Positions 33,888-45,247 of a stretch of DNA of 64,000 nt are shown piece after piece. Below the pieces are notes generated by a model. That model was not told the origin of the DNA, made no database searches, and was given only the letters and a program-made list of their open reading frames with translations. Source of the DNA: Capsaspora owczarzaki ATCC 30864 (taxonomy: Eukaryota; Opisthokonta; Filasterea). The first letter of the stretch is position 1. Each line of letters starts with the position of its first letter. Location of the stretch: positions 1,463,684-1,527,683 of the forward strand of contig NW_011887292.1 in the NCBI RefSeq assembly GCF_000151315.2. Reading direction: 5' to 3'. Position numbers and translations under genes: made by a program.

Positions 33888-36813
33888 ATGCGCCAAAGCC
33901 AAGGCCGTCGGGCCGCCGCTTTCTCGTTCCTCTCTGGAATCAACTTGCAGGGACCCACCACCAAATCTGCCGAGCAGCCAGCAGACCCACGGGAGCCAGG
34001 CAAGGGGGGCAACAACTTTGCTGCCACCACGACCGGGTCGTCCTTGGCTGCCAGCTCAGCTCATGGGCCTCTGGGAGGCGCTGCCGACCCTGGTGCATTG
34101 TTGTTTGGAGTGCGGGCAACGGACGCGAGCCAAAAAGGGCCGGCAGCTCGTACTACGCCGCTGGCTTCGGATTTGTTTGGCGCCGGGACCACCACCAGCA
34201 GCAGCAGCGGCAGCAGCACTGGGACGACGATGGTGCTGGCGCCGCGCGGCTCTACCAACGGAGTGCCAGACACTGTTTACGACCCAGATCTGACAGTTTT
34301 GCCACCGCTCGACCTGCCTGGGCTGACCAAGAAGCAGTTCGGATTGAGCGATTCAGCGGCCACCCTCAAAATCCAACCTGTCGCTGCCGGGGCGGCCCAG
34401 CAACGCGTCGCAATGAACTTCCCGTCCGAGCAGCATGTGCCATCCGTCCAACATACTCCAGTCAGTAGCGGGGTGCAACCGCCTGCGCTGGACGCAATCA
34501 CAAGCTCCAGCCCGGGCAGCAGCAGCTCGTTCGAGGCTACATCGCCTGGACGCCCAGAGGACTTGACGGACCAGGCGCATCTGAGAGGAGCGTTTCAGTC
34601 GGCGCCGATATCCATCCCCGGCGCGGCAGGCGCGGCGCAGGGCTCAGCAGGGACGCTGGGGAGAGGAGGGCGGTCGACTGGCCGCGACTCTGGTTCACCT
34701 CACGCAGGCGATAGTCTGCCAAGCGACGAATTCCACGATGATGGCGTCTCGCGTCCAATGGGCGGATACTCACTGTCGCCGCCAGCAAAGGCCTCCCCGT
34801 TCCTCGCGGGCCATTCGCCAAACAAACGGCGTCCGTCGGGCTTGCAGCTTGCCGTCAACGGTCTCGACGGCGGCAATAACGCCTTCAGTCCGAACAGTCA
34901 CATCAGTCCTTTGGGACTCCAGTCTGGCAATCAGACTCCTCAAAGTGCTGGTCCTCGGCCCAAACCAGGCAAACCGCATCTTGCACAAAGCGCTCATCAC
35001 ACCCACCTTTCGCACCATCTTCACGGAGTGACGCATCAGTCGCTTCATTCTCGTCACTCTCATGCACACACACACGGTCACCATGCTCATGCACACGGCC
35101 AGCACCACGGCCAGCACCACGGCCATCACCCAAGCGCCGCTGCCTCTCATCACGGACCTGCGCATGCCGGTCGACTTGCTTCCGCCCAACGCCAGCTCTC
35201 GCGGGTTCAAGTGCTCCCGAGTGCAAGCTTCCTGGCGACCAGCGCCACCAATGGGCGCTCTGTTACCAACGCGCGCGTTGTTGTTCGGCCCCGCCAGAGC
35301 GCCCCGATAGCAATGTTTTCCGTCCTGCGATACGATAGTGAGCGCGAGAAGAGTCGGAGCAAGCGGACTCTTGCCACCAACGACATTCGTCCTTTGTCTG
35401 ACAGCGACGATGTCGTTTCAATGTCAAGCACCGAGGGCGTCGTTGCCTCAAGCAATACTTCATCGGGGACAAGCAGCAATATTGGTGGTGCCGGCGGCGT
35501 CAGTGGCGCAGCCGGGCATCTCTCGGCAGGGTCGTCGGGCCCGATTGTCCCCATGTCGCACCGCAGTCGATTATCGTTACCGGCCTCCTCGGGCGAGTCC
35601 ACTCTGCGGCCTGCCAATGCAGCGTCGCTGACCTCCCCTTCGAGCACACTTGCCTCGGCCATTGCTGCGGGCGCTGCGGCACACCCCTCCGCGCTCCACA
35701 TTGAATCTCGAATCAACCTCAGCGACTCGAAGGACATGCTCAACCCATCATTCTCCACACTGTCATTGGCAGGCTTGCTGTCGCCGCCGGTCGGCCGAAA
35801 CTCTCTTGATGCGCAGGGGGCATCCGCGCCCACCCACCGCCAAATCTTGCAGCAACACGCGCTTGATGAGCCGGCCCAGGTCGGTGACCAGCACCACGCT
35901 ACTCAAGGTGCTCAGCAATCCGAGCAACACCTTCCAACAGCAAGCGCAGCGGCAAAGAATGAAGACATTTCGTACTTGGCGCTTCTCAGTCCTTCCGTCT
36001 TTGTTGACGCGTCGTCGCACTCTGTTCTCGATGTCGAGCCATACAACCCACGCGCCCTTGACGATCCTGATTTACGCATGGGCAAACACAAAACGGTGCT
36101 CACACTGCCGGCATTCATGGTCACAATCATCCCTTATGTCAATCGCTACAATCTCAAAAAAGATCTGAACGAGCAGTTCCGAGAGCGCCATCCCGACATT
36201 GACTTGACATTCTCCAAAATGCGTAGTCTCAAGCGTCAGATGCTCGAAATTGGCGTGACGGAATGCGGGCTCGAAGTATCCACTGTAGCCAAGGCTTACG
36301 TTTTCTTTGAGCGACTGCTGTTGAAGGTACGTCGTGTCGATGGTTGCGCCAAGGTTTTGGCTTGGAGGAAGAAACAGGGAGAAACAAAGGCTGACTTTTT
36401 TTTTCCCGGTTGTTTGTCTTGTTTTGGGTTGGGTTTGGTTTCTGCTCATGTGTCTGCTTGTGCGTCCCTCAACCTTCAACCCTCAGAACAAAATTAGCAA
36501 AACGAATCGCAAAGCTGTGGCTTCCGTGTGCTTGCTGCTCGCCGCCAAGTTCCATGACTGCAATTCGAATGCAGCACACCCACTCTTGATTGCGTTTGAC
36601 AAACTGCTGGGACTTTCGCATGATGACGTGCTCTCCTTTGAGTTTCCAGTCTATGCCGCGCTAGAGTTCAGCTTGTATACGCGTATCGAAGACGTGGAAC
36701 CACACCTGAGTTATCTTATCCAAGAGCTGGACTACACCGAGCCCCTTTACAACATTTCTGCGGATCGACCTGTCAGTACGACTCCTCCCGATTACTCGAC
36801 TCTACTTGACTGA
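33888..36813 (+). CDS. CABLES: CABLES-family cyclin-box protein
   Basis: Homologue of CDK5 and ABL1 enzyme substrate (CABLES), a cyclin-fold adaptor linking cyclin-dependent kinases to tyrosine kinases in animals. Two exons, 33888-36326 and 36487-36813, phase 0, GTACGT donor and CCTCAG acceptor; 921 residues against roughly 630 in human CABLES1. The C-terminal 190 residues carry the family signature: LDDPDLRMGKHKTVLTLP, NLKKDLNEQFRERHPDI, KMRSLKRQMLEIG, CGLEVSTVAKAYVFFERLLL, TNRKAVASVCLLLAAKF and VLSFEFPVYAALEFSLYTR. RRAAAFSFLSGINLQG at the N-terminus resembles the conserved N-terminal motif of CABLES. The region between is disordered, Ser/Ala-rich, with a His-rich stretch around 35000-35150. 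The start is the first ATG of the open frame; an upstream exon cannot be excluded. Confidence 0.9.
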
Positions 36814-36867
36814 AAAAAAAAAGAGACATTACGCATAGTTGTCGGGTGCGTGTTTGTGTGTATTTGC

Positions 36868-36873
36868 AATAAA
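36868..36873 (+). promoter_or_regulatory. AATAAA polyadenylation signal of CABLES
   Basis: An AATAAA hexamer lies 55 nt after the CABLES stop, in the 150-nt gap before the converging TFIIE-beta stop at 36964. The two genes are therefore tightly tail-to-tail, and their 3' UTRs may overlap. Confidence 0.5.
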
Positions 36874-36963
36874 ATTACAATGAAAGCATCGTCGTCCATG
36901 CCAATCGAGATGGAAGCTCGCGCCAACACACCAGATAAAATGACAATCTCATTGCGACAACTG

Positions 36964-37327
36964 CTATCGGGTTCGAGGCTTGAAGTCTTGGGTGAGATCG
37001 AGGTTTTGCAGGTGGGTATTTGTGAATTTCGTGATTTTGCGAGCAGTTTGCTTCTTTGCTTTGTTTTGCTCCTAGGTATCGGTAGCCATAGGGAGGAAGA
37101 CGAGGGCAGAAATGAAAAGAGAACAACCCCCCACCATGGTGAGCAACTGCGCGTCTGCAGCAAGCATCACAAACGAACAGAACAAAAAAAAATCATGCAA
37201 GTTCGCAAACAATACCTCAACACTATTGGGCAAAGCCACTTTCAGGGGCTGTAGTTGGGCAGCTCGAAGTTCCGCGTCCACGCTAAGCGGAAGTTGGATT
37301 TTCGACCATAAATCCTTGAACTCTATC

Positions 37328-37362
<35 letters not shown>

Positions 37363-38711
37363 GGAGAAACCATTATCAACACAGGTGCTCAACCACGAAC
37401 TTGCCAGCCATCGATCGAGGCGCATACCTTCATCAACATCAACCCGCAGTCGAGGGTCGTTGTAGAATAGAATCATTTCGGTCCCTTTGGTTGGCTTCAG
37501 GACATAAATGCGGTTGTCAGCTTGAAGTTGCTACATTCGTCAAGGCATGGGTGTGTGGGGGGGGGAGTGCACATGGATGCAGGCGCGTGTGTAAGCAGGC
37601 TGCTACTCAGCACACCCTACCGCCAAAAAAAAGAAGAAAAAACAAAAAAAAAAACCCCCAGTTCAACCACGGAAACACAAGTACCATCACGTCGTCAGCG
37701 GCTTCGCGATAGCACTGCAGCAACTCGGACTGCTTTATCCCGCCTAGACCTTGCATGTAGTAGCTGCGCAACAGCTCAAGCAGCTCGTCTTTGCTACCGA
37801 CGGCGTATTTAGGCTAGTCGGAACAGAAGGAGTTGGGCGATGAGATGAGTAACACACGCAACGACACAACGATCGACATGGCACAGGAAAGGCTCACCTT
37901 GTATCGAAACTTGCCATCAACGTGATTGATGAGAATGTTGCCCTCGAGTCGGTGTCGCATGTCGTCCAGCTCTGCAGGACTGAGCACACGCTCGCTGACG
38001 CGTGCAAGCAGTTCGTCCAACGAAAACTCTGTTGCCGCATTATCGTCCTGAACGAGACACACGGAATAAACAACAAGTGAGCGCGCTTCCAAGTACCAAC
38101 CATACAGTCATTGGGAGGCAATTCTACGCACTCTGGCCAAATGGCGGTCTCGGAGATGGGTCACGATTCGCTCACACAGCCGGACCAGATTGGATGAAAC
38201 TGTGCAACCAAAAGACACAGACATGGGGGGGACGTCAGCAACCACACAACGCAAACGAACTCGAGTTGTTCGTGTTCGTACGACCAAGTTTGATGACTAT
38301 TGCGACCCAAGCACTACAAGAGCTCCTCCACCCATCCACCATGCCATCGTGTGTGAACTCACCCTCTGCCGCGCGCTGCTGCTGAGCTTGGCGGATGAAC
38401 TGCCCTCCGCGTGGCTCCGAGTTGTTTGTCAGGCTGCTGAGCAGGCTGGGCAGCCCACCCGGTCGCTGCCCCTGCTGCCCCTGCTGCTGCTGCTGCTGCT
38501 GGTCGGCCTGCTGAGCTGCTGATGACGACGACGACGACGCAGCCGACGAGCCCTGCAGCATGGATGCCAGCGACCCGATGGGCGTGATGGTCGTCCCTGC
38601 CATCACTGGCACCGGTCGCGTTGGGAGCATTGCAGACGACGCGACGGCCGACCGACGAAACTGCTCGCGTTGCCGCGCAAGCGACTCAGCAGCCTGCGAT
38701 CGCGCGTCCAT
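36964..38711 (-). CDS. GTF2E2: Transcription initiation factor IIE beta subunit
   Basis: Small subunit of TFIIE, which recruits and stimulates TFIIH at RNA polymerase II promoters. Seven exons: 38363-38711, 38132-38199, 37898-38047, 37685-37813, 37428-37530, 37216-37322 and 36964-37071; all introns fit GT-AG and phases agree, giving 337 residues (human 291). Family features: SSNLVRLCERIVTHLRDRH and FSLDELLARVSERVLSPAEL (winged helix), NILINHVDGKFRYKPKYAV, ELLRSYYMQGLGGIKQSELL (second winged helix), then DNRIYVLKPTKGTEMILFYN and FKDLWSKIQLP. The basic C-terminus (KQTARKITKFTNTHLQNL) matches the human ending. Exon 1 is divergent and low-complexity (polyserine, polyglutamine). The intron between exons 5 and 6 carries a T run of about 33 nt just before its acceptor on the sense strand. 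Confidence 0.9.
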
Positions 38712-38917
38712 CCTCTTTGTTGTATTCGGTTCAAAAGGGGGAAAAAAAAACAATGGGAGGTTGGGGGGGGGGGAAGGGAGAGACGAGGCTCAGTGAGAAT
38801 GAATCAAATGGAATAAAAAGGACTGCAATACGAAACAAACAGCTCCATAGGCACTGCAACAAGGCAGGCATTAGTGCATTGCTGTCACTTTGTTTGATTT
38901 CACTATTCATCCTCTGT

Positions 38918-41335
38918 ATGGCTGTCTCAGATCTCAAAGCCGGCAGTCCTCCCCTTGTTTTTGAGCCTTCGCAGTCGATTCGCACCACCTCGCCTCGTTC
39001 GCTTTCCATCGCGCTCATGGCACCACAGCCACCGACGACTGGTGGTGCCGGTCTTTCGTCTTCGTCTCCTGCTGGCTCTGCTGCAATGCTGTCTCCAATC
39101 GAGGCTGCTGCGGCTCTGCTACCGCAGCGTATCGTCCTCCACGCGAGCGGTTCCAATGCCGGCTCGCCTGCCGCGACGCTGCTGCAAGCGTGGCTTCCCG
39201 CTGGTACCACACAATGTACGGAAACGACCTACAGCAATAATGTGTGTGTTTGTGCATGGACTTTGGAGTGCGTTTGGGGAAAATGACCTCGCTCGCGACC
39301 ACCGAACCTCCTCACGTCCTCACATGGACGGCATTGACGACCAAACATCCAGGATGAACATGAGTTAGGATGGACAAACAATCTTACTTGCATCATGCTT
39401 TGGTTTTTCAATTCTGTTTGTTGTCTTGGGCTAGATTCGTTGCTCGAGCCGTTGACCCCGACGCCACTCTCGCTGCACAACCCTCCTTCCCTCGGCAAGA
39501 ACATTGCCGCAATGGCTGCGACGAACAATCTGATTGCTTTGCTTGCTCGAGGAGCAGCATCCAATGCATCGTCATTGTCAGCAACTTCTTCTCCGACAAG
39601 AATTGGAGCAAAATCGCTCGCGCTGTTGGCCGGCACACCCGGAATCAGTAGTGCTGGTAGTGCTGTTGCTGGACTCCGCTCGCCTCCAGCAGCGCAACAG
39701 CAGCTTGCTTCGTCGTCGTCGTCGTCGTCGACGCCAGTCACATCGCCTGCACCCTCGCCCCAACGGGCCGGAGCATCGCTATTCTGCACAGTGTGCCGCA
39801 AAAAGTTTGGCTCGGAGGCAACTTACTCCACTCACATGTCCTCCAAGCACCCAACTGGAGGCCCAGCTGCTGCCTCATTGGCATCCGCTGCTTCGCCCAA
39901 GGGAGGCAGAGTCCTGCAGATGCCCTCACCGCCGTCGCCGTCGCCGGCAGGACCAACCACTCCGACAAAAGAAGCTCTGCGCTCGGCATCCTCGTCAGCC
40001 GCGTCACCCGGCTCGCCAGCACCGACGATACTCTCTCGTACAGCGCAGTCTCCCGCCACAGCGCCATCAGACGAGCCCGCGTTGGGAGAAGCACTCCTCG
40101 ATCAGCGGAAAGGCCTCTCGCGGCTGAGCGCTGGCGACTTGGAGACCGCCGTTCGTCTGCTTCACTCTTCCAGCTTGGTATTTGCGCAACGCGGTTGGAT
40201 TAGCGATGCGGCGACCTGCATTGGGGCTTTGTTGTCGTTACCTGTTACAACCTCGTTGCCGGATTCGCGTTTCGCGTACTTGGTGCAGCTAGCACGTGCC
40301 TTTGCTCCTTGTGATTTCCAGCTTGCGAGCTGTCTCTACCGCGGCGCATTGCAACAGCTTGTTCCTGACGTGTTGATAGAGCGCTTATTGGTAACCAAGG
40401 TGCTTGCATGGTTGCATGCTGGACCAAAAACTTACCCATTCTGATGGTGTTTTTTTTTTGTTGTTGTTGTTTTTTTTTTTTGTTTTGTTTTTTTGTTTTG
40501 TTTTTTGATTGTCGCTGGCGCCACATTTTGTCCGCTTTAGGCGATCACTGCACAGAATACCTCATTAGATCAAGTTCTCGAAGTGGCGGCAAGCGGTTAC
40601 CAAGCCATCGTCCCATCTGCCTTGACTGGACTGGACGTGAACGCTGCCTTGGCCGAGATTGGCTCCTTTTTAAGCCTCTGCGAAGTTCATCCCGTTTCTG
40701 TGGCTATAATGCACATGCAGTTAGCCGCAAGCAAGCTCGAACGCCGCTGGACTAAAGTTCACTCGACAGCAGCCGCCCTCGGCCAGATTTACAAACTGAA
40801 CGGAGGCGCCGCAGGAGGTGCCCGCTCATCAGTCAGCCCGGTGGTCGACTGGCCCGTGAGAAGTCTTCAGCTCCAGCTGGTAGCTTTTGAAGCGTCATTG
40901 GATCAGCAGTGCCTTGCCAGTGCTGGCTTGTCGCTGCTGAACGCGCTGCTGCAGGCTGTTACGCTCCACGACTCGGTTGCGGCGCACGATATTGTTACTT
41001 CTCGATCTGAAGCATGGTTTGCGCGGCGTCCGAGTGCTCTCGTCAACCCAGACCAGCGCCTGGTCGACCAGCTGAGCGAGTGTCTGTCGTTCTTGCATTT
41101 CCTCATGGAACAGGCCGTCACCTCGTTCGGCTCGCTTGACTGCCTCACATCCAGTTCCGTGCGGGACGAGGCGTCCGTGTTGACCACACGACTGGAGTGT
41201 GCCATCGATCATGCCGTGGGCCTGAGCAACGAGCCGTATGCTGAACAATTTCGCGTGACCGTTCGACGCAACCAAGCCACTCCGACGGACATTCTGATCG
41301 TGCTAAGCAATGCTATAGCTGGCGGGGCCATGTGA
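38918..41335 (+). CDS. C2H2 zinc-finger helical protein of unknown function
   Basis: A 685-residue protein not assigned to a named family. Exons 38918-39215, 39435-40399 and 40541-41335, with donors GTACGG and GTGCTT and acceptors GCTAG and TTTAG; phases are consistent. The N-terminal third is Ser/Ala/Pro-rich. One C2H2 finger is visible around 39785-39850, LFCTVCRKKFGSEATYSTHM followed by SSKHP: CxxC, then HxxxxH spacing like single fingers of double-stranded-RNA or U1-type zinc proteins. After another Ser/Pro-rich linker, about 380 residues to the end are predicted mostly helical (LETAVRLLHSSSLVF, LGQIYKLNGG, RLVDQLSECLSFLHFLMEQ), suggestive of TPR-like solenoid helices, with no motif I recognise. 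The gene starts 206 nt from the divergent TFIIE-beta start. The start codon is the least certain point. Confidence 0.7.
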
Positions 41336-41929
41336 GCACCCCCATCACTCATGCGTTATGACATTCGTTAACATTAAGCTCTTGTTCTTGCGATGATCTG
41401 TCGTCTTGCTCACTGTCATCGTCATCGCTGTCCACCACCATCATCATCATCATCATCATTGTCATCATCATCATCATCATTGTCATCATCATTCTCGTCC
41501 AAATCAAACAGTACTCCAAGGATTCAGTTTTTTTTTATTCTTGGCGCCAATTTCAATTGCCGCTTTCGTCGTCCATTCCCTCAGTTCTCAGTCCGCACCC
41601 CCCTTCCCTTTCCCTGCGCGTCCATCTGTCCGAACACCGAGTGCGTATGTCTGATCTAATTGTGCTTTCCCCCCCCCCCATCATTTGCCATGCAACGCCA
41701 ACGTGACACGCGGTTCATGAGCGTTGAGAGAGGTCGAACGGACGGACGCTGAGATGTCTTGGCATTGCTGACCATCTCTCTGTCTCTCTCTCTGTCTCTC
41801 TCTCTGCTGTTGGACACACAGGACCAGATCGGCCTTAGTTGTTTTGCTTTGTAGGAAGTGGAAAACAAAACAAATCCCTAACCGAGCGTCGACAAGCATA
41901 AACGGCGGTTGAAACAAACACACACACAC
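41336..41929. other. Gap between C2H2 gene and mitochondrial carrier gene
   Basis: 594 nt with no supported gene. Contents: a (CAT)n triplet run at about 41437-41495, a CT-rich run at about 41777-41803, and a CA run directly before the next ATG. The open frames here are products of these simple repeats. Confidence 0.5.
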
Positions 41930-43385
41930 ATGGAAGGAGCTGCAGCATCATCTTCGCCAAGACCGCCGCAGTCGCCGCTAGCCGTGCCGTACCATGCTCG
42001 ATCAGGGCTCGGACTGCTCCTGCCCAGCGCACGGGAGCAGCAAGACACCAGGCAGGGCAGGGTGACTGCGACCGGCAGCAGCAGCACCGCGACCAACGCC
42101 ACCAGTGCGCACTTGGCCGCCACCACTCCCGGAAGCAGACCGCCTCCGCCCGCATGGGCTCACATGCTGGGTGGTGGACTTGGAGGCACGCTTGGCACGG
42201 TTGCCACGAGTCCGCTCGAAATTATCAAGACGCGCATGCAGTCGTCGCAGCACCGCTCCGACCCACGCGCCCCTCGGACGATTCGCACTGCGCTGCTGCA
42301 GCTATATCGCGTCGAGGGACCTCGAGCACTGTTCCGTGGTCTTGTTCCGAATCTCGTGGGCGTCGCACCGAGCCGATCCATCTACTTTTTCTCCTACTCC
42401 AAGGGCAAGGAATGGGTCTCAGCGCTGGTGGACGACAAGAGCAGTCTCGTTGTGCCCGCTGGCGGCGCTATTCTCGCCGGTGTTTCAGCCTCCACTATTA
42501 CCAATCCCATTTGGCTCGTTAAGACGCGACTGCAGCTCGAATCTGAATCGATGCGTCGAGTCGCTGCCGCAAGCACCACCACCACCACGTCTCTCACTGG
42601 CGGTGCACCCCTGGCTACCGCACAGCCTGCACAGGGACTGATTGCGGGTACCATTCGTTGTGTGCGCGATGTGTACCGGCGCGAAGGCATTGTTGGGTTT
42701 TACCGCGGCATGAGTGCGTCGTATGCCGGCACTTTGGAGACCATCATCCAGTTTGTCATTTACGAGCGCCTTAAAGAGTTTGCGGCTAAAGTTCGCGCCG
42801 ACTCTGCGGATGTTCTAATGACCACGCCACAACTTTCAACGACGACAGATTCTGGCTGGGAGTCTGACGACAGCGCGTTTGGCCAACGAGAATCAACTCA
42901 GTCACTTCCCAAGCACCGACTGAGCGCCCAGCCTTCGGCAGCCGTGCCATCGAATGCCGAAACGAGCAAGTCCCTGCGAGATTTTGTCGAGTACACAACC
43001 ATTGCTGGTGTTGCCAAGCTCGTGGCGTCTATTTCAACCTATCCTCATGGTGAGTCGTCTTGTTGGGGGGGGGGTTGTCTTCATTTTATTTTGTTGTGAG
43101 GTTGTTTGTGTGATCGATCGGTCGACTCATGCGGGTTGTTCTCGTTCTCAATTATTATTATTATTTTTTTTTCTGCTTGCAGAGGTCATTCGGACACGAT
43201 TGCGCGAGAAACCTGTTGGGAATGTTGCCAAGTACCGCGGCTTTTTCCACTGTCTGGGCAAGATTGCAATCGACGAGGGTTGGCGTGCTCTCTACAGCGG
43301 CATGCCTGCCCACTTGGCGCGTGTCGTACCCAACACGGCCATTATGTTTTTAACCTATGAAATCGTTGTTCATTTGGCTCAATGA
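41930..43385 (+). CDS. SLC25A33/36: Mitochondrial pyrimidine-nucleotide carrier (SLC25A33/36, Rim2 type)
   Basis: Inner-membrane carrier predicted to exchange pyrimidine nucleotides across the mitochondrial membrane. Exons 41930-43049 and 43183-43385, phase 1, GTGAGT donor and TTGCAG acceptor; 440 residues. Three mitochondrial-carrier repeats are visible through the PxxxxK/R signatures: SPLEIIKTRMQ, NPIWLVKTRLQ and YPHEVIRTRLR. Subfamily motifs are GLVPNLVGVAPSRSIYF, GFYRGMSASYAGTLETIIQF and PNTAIMFLTYE. The N-terminus before the first helix (about 75 residues) is long and Ser/Thr-rich. A loop of about 70 low-complexity residues, KVRADSAD to SKSLRDF, lies between repeats 2 and 3 and is not in the human proteins. 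Subfamily assignment is strong; substrate is inferred from it. Confidence 0.92.
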
Positions 43386-43524
43386 CGTTGTTGTTGTTGC
43401 TTTCTTTTCTTTGCTCGCTTGCAAGCTAAGTAATATATTTGTAATTTTTCGCCAATGCGGCAACAATGATTGAATCAAGAAATTGGTAGACTGGACGTTA
43501 CAGGGACAAAGATTTTGGCAACCG

Positions 43525-45216
43525 CTACCTCCGAGTCGATTGCCGCGATGTCTGCGCTCGGCGCTCTTTTGCCGACATCTCACACTCGCGCGACCATGCG
43601 CTGAGCTGACGCTGGTCATCGATGACAATCAGGCCGGCAAGATAATCTTTGACTGGATTCGGCACTACAATGGGTGAGCCATCAAGCTCAATTGGAGTGC
43701 CCACAGTGGTGCGGCGCCGACGCACCGCAGGAAGCAAGCTGTCGATAGCGCACAGGGCACATGTGATTCAAGCATGAGCCAAAAGAAAAGAAAAGCGACT
43801 GAAGGTCAAGAAAACCCGATACTGGGTTGGCAAAACGTACGTTGTGCTGTCGTAAGGCGTCGAGCGGAAAGGATCGAGCGAGCGAATCGCACGGCTGATC
43901 ATGCGCAAGAGATCAAAATTAATGCGGCCCTCGATCACGCTGTCGTTGCCCTCGCGCATGAACGTCAAATCCTTCATGAGTAGGGCTAATCAGAGCAGGC
44001 ATGCAGGACAGTCCGAATGGCACAACCGCAGGTAAGCTTGTGAAAACTATTTGAACAACCCGAGAAAAACAAAAAAATCTGAAATGCCAGAGAACGCTTA
44101 CGGAAGAAAGGAATGGCAGGAGGCGCGGTCTGCTGAATCAACGTGCGGTACGCCTTCATGTTGCGAGATGGATCCATGAGCATTTGCATTTCCTCAAGCT
44201 CGGCCACAAGGCGGGCCGGTACTTTCTGCGATCAGGGCAAGAAAGTTCGGGTCGGTCAGTACACACCAAAAGCTACACCGAACAAAAAAAAAACGGAAAA
44301 GCTCCAAACGCACCTCCCAGGTTTCGTGTAGCCGTGTCACCGCCACATTGTCCAAACCGCTCAGTATCGCAAATGCCGCATTAAAGTTGTTGCAAGACAA
44401 CAAGTCCTGTGTGTGTTTGGAATTCAAAGAGCACCCAAGGTGTACGCAAATGAGCAACTTATCGAAACCGTGGCATCCTCGAAAACAAAAGGAGGCATTC
44501 GTGGCTCATACCTTGGCGATGGTAATAAACTTTTTAATCACGTTGACTCGCCGAATGGTGTTCTTGGACGAGCACACCTCGGTAACAACCCAATAGTTGA
44601 GCTGCAGCCATGAGTCAATCAATCATCATCAAAAGGTGACTTGGTCAGTGCACAGGCACCCAAGCAAAACGAACAAGAAAACACCTGAATTTAGCAAAAG
44701 CTTACTTCGTTAAAGCGCTGCATGAACATGAGCAAATTGGAAATGTCCTTGCCCTGGTGTCGCCACAGCAGAGTAATGTACTCGATACTCTCGGTGCTTG
44801 AGAACAAGTGATAATCCTGCAGCGTGATGTGACGTGCGATGTCTCGTTCGTCCATCTCAAGAAGCATGTTTTCACGAGCCGAGTCATGCAGGCCTGCCGG
44901 CAGTGGCGCGGGTTTGAGGTCTTCCTCATCGATCGACTCTTGCGCAACCACGGCCTTGGACAAGGTCTTTTTGGACCGTGTGACGTTCACACCAGAGCCT
45001 GAATCGCCAAGTCGGGGTTGAATCACCCTCTTTTTGATGTACAGACGGCCATTCAGCGAAAGCTGGCTCGCGAGGGACACGTCCCCGTCCGGAATGTCGC
45101 GTTGATCTGAACAAGCGAATGAAAAGATGAGCCACCAGCATTGCATTTGGCAAAAAGTGGCAAAAGTCAAGCAAGAGACCAAGACAGAAAAGAAATGTGC
45201 AGAGAATGGGGGGGGG

Positions 45217-45247
<31 letters not shown>

